A stretch of 64,000 nucleotides of DNA, from contig LNEU01000026.1 in the NCBI GenBank assembly GCA_001464355.1, positions 434,001-498,000 of the forward strand, written 5' to 3'. This document shows, piece after piece, positions 58,715-64,000 of the stretch (position 1 is its first letter; each line of letters starts with the position of its first letter). The notes under the pieces are model-generated. The model had not been told where the DNA came from and searched no databases. It saw nothing but the letters and a program-made list of their open reading frames with translations. This DNA is from Burkholderiales bacterium Ga0077544 (GTDB lineage Bacteria; Pseudomonadota; Gammaproteobacteria; Burkholderiales; Burkholderiaceae_D). The position numbers were made by a program, and so were the translations under genes.

Positions 58715-60187
58715 ATGAAGCAATCCCTGCAGCTACGCGTTTCGCAACATCTGGCACTCACGCCACAATTACAGCAATCAATACGCCTATTGCAATTATC
58801 CACGCTGGAATTGCATCAGGAGCTGGAGCAAATTCTCGCAGACAATCCACTGCTGGAGCGCACAGATGATCCACTGGATCACGCGATTCGCTTGCTGGCC
58901 GATGGCGCAATTGGTTCTGCCGGCACTACACCGGAAGGCGCGAGCGTAGAAGCCAATGCGCAAGTCCCGGAAAGCGAAGCCAGTTTCGATACGCCATCAG
59001 ACGCACCCGAATCATCCAACGGTGATGCCGAATGGAGCTTTGACGATGTCGCACGTACATCGAAAGCACCGGAAGATGATGACGCGCGCCCGCAGCTGGA
59101 AGCGCACGAAACAACCTTGCGCGAACATCTGCTGGAACAGATGCGCGTTACCGTGCGCGAAACACGTGATCGCGCACTGCTCGAATTAATCATCGATGCA
59201 TTGAACGACAACGGCTATCTGGAAGAAGGTCTGGAAGAAATCCATCCGCGCCTGCCGGAAGAACTGGAAATCGAACTGGAAGAATTGCAAATTGCATTGA
59301 ACCTGTTGCAAAGCTTCGACCCGCCTGGTGTAGGCGCACGCAATGCGTCCGAATGTCTTGCACTGCAAATCAAACGCATGCCGAAAGTAGCGATGGTCAC
59401 GCGCCGCATGGCACTTGCGATTGTTGAAAATCATCTCACGCTGTTTGCGCAACGCGACTTCAACAAACTGCGCAAGGCGCTCGATTGCGACGACGAAGAT
59501 TTGCGCGAAGCACAAGTCATCATCAAGCAATGCAATCCGCATCCAGGAGCGATTTTCGCCAGCGGTTCTTCCGATTATGTAGTCCCTGACGTGATCGTCA
59601 AACGTACACGCAGCGGTTGGCAAGTCATGCTCAATCACGACGTCATGCCGCGCCTGCGCGTCAATAGCATGTACGCCAATATTTTGAAGCAAAGCAAGGG
59701 TGAAGGATCGCTCGGCTCACAACTGCAGGAAGCGAAATGGCTGATCAAAAATATGCGTCAGCGCTTCGACACTATCCTGCGCGTATCACAGGCGATAGTA
59801 GAACGACAACGCAACTTTTTCTCGCATGGCGCTGTCGCGATGCGCCCACTTGTGTTGCGCGAAATAGCTGATACACTGGGTCTACACGAGAGCACTATTT
59901 CTCGTGTAACTACGCAAAAGTACATGCTCACACCGCATGGAATGTTCGAATTGAAATATTTTTTCGGCAGCCATGTCGCAACGGAAACAGGTGGCGAAGC
60001 ATCCTCCACTGCGATACGGGCGCTGATCAAACAATTGATAGGAGCTGAAAACCCGAAGATCCCATTCTCTGATAGCAAAATCGCAGAAATGCTGGCGGAA
60101 CAGGGCATGGTTGTGGCGCGACGTACCGTTGCAAAATATCGTGAAGCCTTGAAAATCCCCCCAGTCAATTTGCGCAAATCGTTGTAG
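58715..60187 (+). CDS. rpoN: RNA polymerase sigma-54 factor
   Basis: Sigma-54 directs RNA polymerase to -24/-12 promoters with enhancer-binding activators. Region I is glutamine- and leucine-rich ([33 protein letters not shown]). An acidic linker follows (about 55-145). The DNA-binding domain ends with the RpoN box [12 protein letters not shown]. The 490-residue length is normal. It lies 21 bp after lptB, a placement known across proteobacteria. Confidence 0.97.
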   Translation: MKQSLQLRVSQHLALTPQLQQSIRLLQLSTLELHQELEQILADNPLLERTDDPLDHAIRLLADGAIGSAGTTPEGASVEANAQVPESEASFDTPSDAPESSNGDAEWSFDDVARTSKAPEDDDARPQLEAHETTLREHLLEQMRVTVRETRDRALLELIIDALNDNGYLEEGLEEIHPRLPEELEIELEELQIALNLLQSFDPPGVGARNASECLALQIKRMPKVAMVTRRMALAIVENHLTLFAQRDFNKLRKALDCDDEDLREAQVIIKQCNPHPGAIFASGSSDYVVPDVIVKRTRSGWQVMLNHDVMPRLRVNSMYANILKQSKGEGSLGSQLQEAKWLIKNMRQRFDTILRVSQAIVERQRNFFSHGAVAMRPLVLREIADTLGLHESTISRVTTQKYMLTPHGMFELKYFFGSHVATETGGEASSTAIRALIKQLIGAENPKIPFSDSKIAEMLAEQGMVVARRTVAKYREALKIPPVNLRKSL

Positions 60188-60282
60188 AACTGTCCTTAGT
60201 ATTTTTTGTTATACCTTGCTGTGTTCTTGTGGCCAGGTAACAAGGCGCATGAACCTCCAGTGAATTATCATAGGAGCACTGT

Positions 60283-60636
60283 ATGAATCTCACAATCAGT
60301 GGACATCACCTCGAATTAACCCCAGCAATCCGCGAATATGTACAAGGAAAACTGGAGCGTATCAAACGTCACTTCGATCACGTTATCGACATTGCAGTCA
60401 TCCTGACTGTAGACAATCTTCCGGAAAAAGAAAAACGCCAGAAAGCAGAAATCAACTTGCGCGTGAGAGGCAAGGATCTGCATGCGGAAAGTATTGCCGA
60501 CAATTTGTATGCGGCGATTGACTCACTGGTCGACAAGCTCGATCGACAAGTCATCAAATACAAAACCAAGCAGCAAGATCATCAACATGATGCAATCAAA
60601 CGATTGCCGGATGAATCCGACGCTGTTGCGCCTTAG
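60283..60636 (+). CDS. hpf: Ribosome hibernation promoting factor
   Basis: HPF binds the 30S subunit in stationary phase and promotes inactive 70S/100S ribosomes. It begins [19 protein letters not shown], followed by [19 protein letters not shown] and [18 protein letters not shown]. At 117 residues it is the short form. An AGGAG precedes the ATG. In related genomes ptsN and hprK usually follow rpoN-hpf; here a terminator follows instead. Confidence 0.95.
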   Translation: MNLTISGHHLELTPAIREYVQGKLERIKRHFDHVIDIAVILTVDNLPEKEKRQKAEINLRVRGKDLHAESIADNLYAAIDSLVDKLDRQVIKYKTKQQDHQHDAIKRLPDESDAVAP

Positions 60637-60676
60637 GGTGCAATAACAAGGCCGAGAAAATTGGCCGTTAAAAATG

Positions 60677-60702
60677 AAGGGCGCAAATTGCGCCCTTTTT
60701 TG
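60677..60702 (+). terminator. Rho-independent terminator after hpf
   Basis: AAGGGCGC pairs with GCGCCCTT around AAATT and is followed by TTTTTT. It ends the kdsD-hpf series. Confidence 0.88.
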
Positions 60703-60748
60703 ATCCTGAAACCTTAGCGAAATCGATTAAAAAATCTCCAAACATCGT

Positions 60749-60754
60749 TATAAA
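60749..60754 (+). promoter_or_regulatory. Candidate -10 element for the TonB-like gene
   Basis: TATAAA lies 8 bases before the ATG at 60763, with TTAAAA 16 bases further upstream. A start about 7 nt downstream would leave almost no 5' leader. Confidence 0.3.
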
Positions 60755-60762
60755 ATGACCCG

Positions 60763-61395
60763 ATGTATGACCATCGCAAAAAGCTTTTTTACCTTTCTCT
60801 TCCCAAGCCGATTTCAACCGTCGCGCTCATCCTGGCCATTTCAGGACATTTTTATATTCTGCATTTGATCGGACACATTACTGTTGCCGATAGCAAAAAT
60901 AGAGTTCCTCAGAACGAGGTTGTTGCCCGTTTACTTAGCGAAAAAACAGATAAGGTGGCGCATCGCGTAGAAATAAAAAAACAAAACGAACGAAGTCTCA
61001 CAAAACCGGAAATACATTCGTTACCGACGCCCCCATCGCTCGATGAGACTCCGATCAAGATACAGCCAGCCGATGAATTTTACTATTTCAAGTCGGATGA
61101 ATTAAGCCAAAAACCACAGGTCATCAATGATCTTCCCGCAGATTTTTTCTTGCCCGACATTGCAGAGTTGCCCGAACCATTAATCATGACTTTGCGTATC
61201 AGCAATGAAGGCATGGTCGACGAAGTATTCATCGCCGGTGACATTGCCGATAGTCAAACACTGCTGTTAATTACCACCGCTTTTAAAACAATGACCTTTG
61301 CAGCGGCCCAAATTGCCGGCATTGCCGTGCCTAGTGAAATGCGTATAGAAGTATGGAAAAATTCAAATAACCAAGATGCGCTGGCAGACAAATAA
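60763..61395 (+). CDS. Hypothetical membrane-anchored protein with TonB-like C-terminus
   Basis: I do not recognise this 210-residue protein. One N-terminal membrane segment (TVALILAISGHFYILHLIG) is followed by a charged, proline-containing linker (about residues 40-125). A compact C-terminal region then reads LIMTLRISNEGMVDEVFIAG and ITTAFKTMTFAAAQIAGIAV. The pattern, anchor plus extended linker plus a small C-terminal fold with increasing positive strand register, resembles TonB-like periplasmic proteins. No exbB or exbD is nearby. There is no ribosome-binding site before the ATG. It converges with pilY1. Confidence 0.6.
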   Translation: MYDHRKKLFYLSLPKPISTVALILAISGHFYILHLIGHITVADSKNRVPQNEVVARLLSEKTDKVAHRVEIKKQNERSLTKPEIHSLPTPPSLDETPIKIQPADEFYYFKSDELSQKPQVINDLPADFFLPDIAELPEPLIMTLRISNEGMVDEVFIAGDIADSQTLLLITTAFKTMTFAAAQIAGIAVPSEMRIEVWKNSNNQDALADK

Positions 61396-61424
61396 AAAAA
61401 CGGCGGCCAGAATAGGGCCGCCGT
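61396..61424 (-). terminator. Rho-independent terminator after pilY1
   Basis: ACGGCGGCC (61400-61408) pairs with GGCCGCCGT (61416-61424). The plus-strand A-run (61394-61400) provides the T-run for the minus-strand pilY1 transcript. Confidence 0.8.
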
Positions 61425-61441
61425 TCAAGCAACATTAAAAA

Positions 61442-64000
61442 TCAGTCTGGTATAAATTCGCGCCAGATTACACGCTTGCCTTTAAATGACAAGGCACTAG
61501 GCGGCTTCGGTAATTCGTTCGTAGGCTGGTCGGGCGTCGGGTGATCTGAGGTAACCACTGAAACATGTCGTTTTCCGTCAGGTGTGTAGTAATAATTTAC
61601 ACCGACAATCGGGGCATTGAATTTTTCCGAAACGATACCGTCGCCATTATTTCCATTAAGGTAATTAAAATAATTGAGCCAACCAAATCCGCCAGGAGAA
61701 CACACGGTATTTGACGGCACAGTCGAAGGCGCAATCAGCAGCCCTGAATCGAGTATAGGCTCGACGTGAATCCGTTCACCAGTACCGGGCAAGTCAATGA
61801 ACCATCCAGAGTCAAGCCTGAAGTCAATTTCATTTTGCGATGCAGTTCGAGTGGATCCTGATGTCGTGATAGTTTGTTGCACGAGCGTTAAGCGAGGATT
61901 CACCAGAGTAGTGGTCGCATTGTTATCCTTGATTGCATACAATGTTTGCACCTGCGTATTTTCCAAATCGCTTTTCTCCAGGTACTTGCCCGTCCCCACA
62001 AAAACCAATCGCTTACCATAAGCAACACCCAGTTCAGGGGCTGTAGTAACCGGTTGTACATTGCCAGATGGGTCCTTTAACACGGCAAATTTCAATGCCG
62101 TATTGGTATTGATATCGAAACGCCACACATTACCCAAAATGTCGCCGCCATAAACATAAGCGGAGGTGTTGTTACGCGCAGGATCGTTGCCATAGTTTGA
62201 TATTTTCGCCAGCCCGCTCGGGGTAGTAGTATCTCCTGCACCCGTACCTATGCGTGATATATGAGCGCCGGTGAGAGCATTACGTACATACAGATAACCC
62301 TCACCATTTCCCGGACTGGTGTTGTTATAGCCAGATGTGAACAATACAACCCAGGTACCGTCTGCCTTTTTCGTCACAACTGGGTAGCCATAGCTATATC
62401 CCAGATTGGCCTCATTAGTGGAATCAATCTCCCACAGTAAAGTTGGCGTGGTTGGATCGGTAATATCAAGTGCGTAATACCCTCGTCCACCACCATTCAA
62501 TCCCGCGACTAATATAGTGCGCCAGGCAGATGTCGCAGTGTTGTAAACATCCGCGATGATGGGCCTGCCATTTACATAATTTCTGTGCTGACTTCCATAA
62601 TTTTTATCTGCAAGATGCCAGAGGTTCGGGAGAACCAGAGTAGGAACAAAAGCCCATCGCTCCGTTCCATCCACCGCATTAAATGCATGCAGCATGCCAT
62701 CGTTGGCCCCCATATAGACAGTCTTCGGACGGGAAGCCTTCGCAGTAATAAAGGCGGCGTAACCGGTATCCGCATAAGTGAAATATGGTTTGCCAACGAA
62801 GGCCGGTTGCGACTCGATTGCATCACCTAATGTCGCTTCGCGATATCGGTACAGTCTATCTTCGACGGCATTGCTGGTACGGTCCATTTCAAATCTGGTC
62901 TGACCACGCAGGTAGGCAATCATGCTTGAACCTGCTGCAAGCGTCTTTTGATCTGCCGAAAGATCCGCCCACTGACTCAATCCAGAACCAGCGAAATAGG
63001 TTTTTTGCGTCGTTGATAAATTGTCGTAAATAAAATCGACAAGAGTACCTGCGGTCCCGACCATTTTAATATTACGGCTATCACTGGATGCGCCTACCAA
63101 GGAGCGCATCGTGCCAGTGCACGCTATTGCCATTTCAACTTTGCAGCTCCCGCCCTCTAGCGTCCCGTTCGTGCACGTGTCCGCCGTTGCATCCGGCGTA
63201 ACGCAATAGTAAGCATTGCTGCTACCGTCGGTCGATTGCACTATCGCCCCTGGAGCAGCACAAGTACCAGCAACCGTATTTTCAACACACCATGCTGGAG
63301 ACTCGCTGACGTCGCCGGTACTCAAGTTGATGGTACGTGCTTCAAGATTGCCCTGCCATTTCACGGTTGTATAACTCGCAACGTAGGCAAAATTATCATT
63401 TGCAACCGGATTCAAAGTGCTGGTTGCAGCAGCAGAACCTGCGCCAAGTTTGGAGCTGATCGCGGCAAGCGCACCATTCAAGCCACTAGTCAGCTGTGCT
63501 GGGTCCTTGGCACTAAAATACGTACCCTGCGCGTTAACCGCGGCATGCCACAAATCATCGATAGCCGTTTCATTGTCCGCTGAGGGCACCGACCAATTAG
63601 TAACGGAGTTTCCTGTGCCGTAGGTGATATCGTGGAAATCGCCTGATGTTGCAGTTTTGTAGTCGCTAGTATAAGAAATTGTTCCATCAACACCCAAACC
63701 CAGGGTGAAAGTAGTCATATGTTGTTTGTCATTGTTGTCGGTGCCACTGACGAACACATTATCCGTGCAGACATCGACCCCTAGCGCCCCAGTACAGTTG
63801 CCAAGTGAACTGTTACGTAAATCAGTGTCGTAATAATATTTTGCAGTATCCGCCAAGCTATTTGAACTAGCTGTTGGGCCTTCATACAAAGGGCGTGCTG
63901 TACTACCGCCATCCAGATTGCCGACTGCAGAACCTTCAAGGTCCTTAACGTCTGAACTTGAATCCGTATTCCAGTAGCCATCCGTCGTCAGTAACGCGAA
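61442..64000 (-). CDS. pilY1: PilY1 type IV pilus tip/biogenesis protein, 3' part
   Basis: The frame stays open to the window edge, so the N-terminus is missing; the last 37 codons before 64000 read in frame and include LLTTDGYWN, as in the vWA domain of PilY1. The C-terminal half is the Neisseria PilC/PilY1 beta-propeller: VYMGANDGMLHAFNAVDGTE, LVAGLNGGGRGYYALDITDP and GDILGNVWRFDIN. An NGNNGDGIVSE segment near 61660 looks EF-hand-like. PilY1 is exported to the pilus tip and acts in adhesion and pilus dynamics. Several cysteines (CTGALGVDVC, CTNGTLEGGSC) fit an extracellular, disulfide-bonded protein. At least 852 residues are encoded here. Confidence 0.92.
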   Translation of the reverse strand, partial: FALLTTDGYWNTDSSSDVKDLEGSAVGNLDGGSTARPLYEGPTASSNSLADTAKYYYDTDLRNSSLGNCTGALGVDVCTDNVFVSGTDNNDKQHMTTFTLGLGVDGTISYTSDYKTATSGDFHDITYGTGNSVTNWSVPSADNETAIDDLWHAAVNAQGTYFSAKDPAQLTSGLNGALAAISSKLGAGSAAATSTLNPVANDNFAYVASYTTVKWQGNLEARTINLSTGDVSESPAWCVENTVAGTCAAPGAIVQSTDGSSNAYYCVTPDATADTCTNGTLEGGSCKVEMAIACTGTMRSLVGASSDSRNIKMVGTAGTLVDFIYDNLSTTQKTYFAGSGLSQWADLSADQKTLAAGSSMIAYLRGQTRFEMDRTSNAVEDRLYRYREATLGDAIESQPAFVGKPYFTYADTGYAAFITAKASRPKTVYMGANDGMLHAFNAVDGTERWAFVPTLVLPNLWHLADKNYGSQHRNYVNGRPIIADVYNTATSAWRTILVAGLNGGGRGYYALDITDPTTPTLLWEIDSTNEANLGYSYGYPVVTKKADGTWVVLFTSGYNNTSPGNGEGYLYVRNALTGAHISRIGTGAGDTTTPSGLAKISNYGNDPARNNTSAYVYGGDILGNVWRFDINTNTALKFAVLKDPSGNVQPVTTAPELGVAYGKRLVFVGTGKYLEKSDLENTQVQTLYAIKDNNATTTLVNPRLTLVQQTITTSGSTRTASQNEIDFRLDSGWFIDLPGTGERIHVEPILDSGLLIAPSTVPSNTVCSPGGFGWLNYFNYLNGNNGDGIVSEKFNAPIVGVNYYYTPDGKRHVSVVTSDHPTPDQPTNELPKPPSALSFKGKRVIWREFIPD

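Overview
The window looks like one continuous chromosomal stretch of a betaproteobacterium, most probably of the Oxalobacteraceae/Burkholderiales (Herminiimonas or Janthinobacterium-like). This rests on gene order: petABC-sspAB, mlaFEDACB-ABC transporter-ibaG-murA-his-hinT-tatABC-HtrA-nif3, kefB/kdsD-kdsC-lptCAB-rpoN-hpf and gltBD are arrangements known from that class. Base composition is moderate and fairly even. There is no rRNA, CRISPR array, prophage or integrated plasmid. The only mobile-type gene is one RAYT-family transposase.

Layout. 1-343: repeat-rich intergenic DNA with three hairpins. 344-5304 (+): tex, monothiol glutaredoxin, ubiX, then an exported MsrB/MsrA methionine sulfoxide reductase pair behind an ECF-like promoter. 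5361-9590 (-): tRNA-Thr, sspB, sspA and the cytochrome bc1 genes petC, petB, petA. 9865-13866: mscL, an orphan NarL-type response regulator, a Nif3-like protein, an HtrA-type protease and a DUF2461 protein. 13870-30409: about 16.5 kb read entirely on the minus strand: mla phospholipid transport, an ABC-2 transporter, ibaG, murA, hisG, hisD, a DNA methyltransferase, hisB, hisH, hisA, hisF, hisI, hisE, hinT and tatABC. hisC is missing, and the methyltransferase lies in the hisD-hisB interval. 30566-36795 (-): glutamate synthase gltBD. 36969-43165 (-): RAYT transposase, HDOD protein, GGDEF/EAL protein and a chemoreceptor. 43570-48322: ssb and an MFS gene (-), divergent from uvrA (+). 48390-55033 (-): AEC transporter, a three-gene lipid-linked-sugar cassette (HAD-UbiA fusion, EamA/SMR protein, GT39-type glycosyltransferase) and a KefB/C-type antiporter. 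55160-60636 (+): KDO and LPS-transport genes kdsD, kdsC, lptC, lptA, lptB, then rpoN and hpf. 60763-64000: a TonB-like hypothetical gene (+) and the 3' part of pilY1 (-), which runs off the window.

How the genes connect. Envelope building and maintenance dominate: LPS precursor and transport, Mla lipid transport, MurA, Tat export, HtrA, MscL and PilY1. Tat substrates encoded here include the Rieske protein PetA and, by its twin-arginine signal, MsrB. Glutamate synthase and the his genes cover nitrogen and histidine metabolism. HDOD, GGDEF/EAL and MCP proteins form a signalling group. The least explained items are the HAD-UbiA/EamA/GT39 cassette, the methyltransferase embedded in the his cluster, the TonB-like gene after hpf, and the RAYT with flanking repeats. 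All assignments come from reading motifs and gene order; no database search was run.
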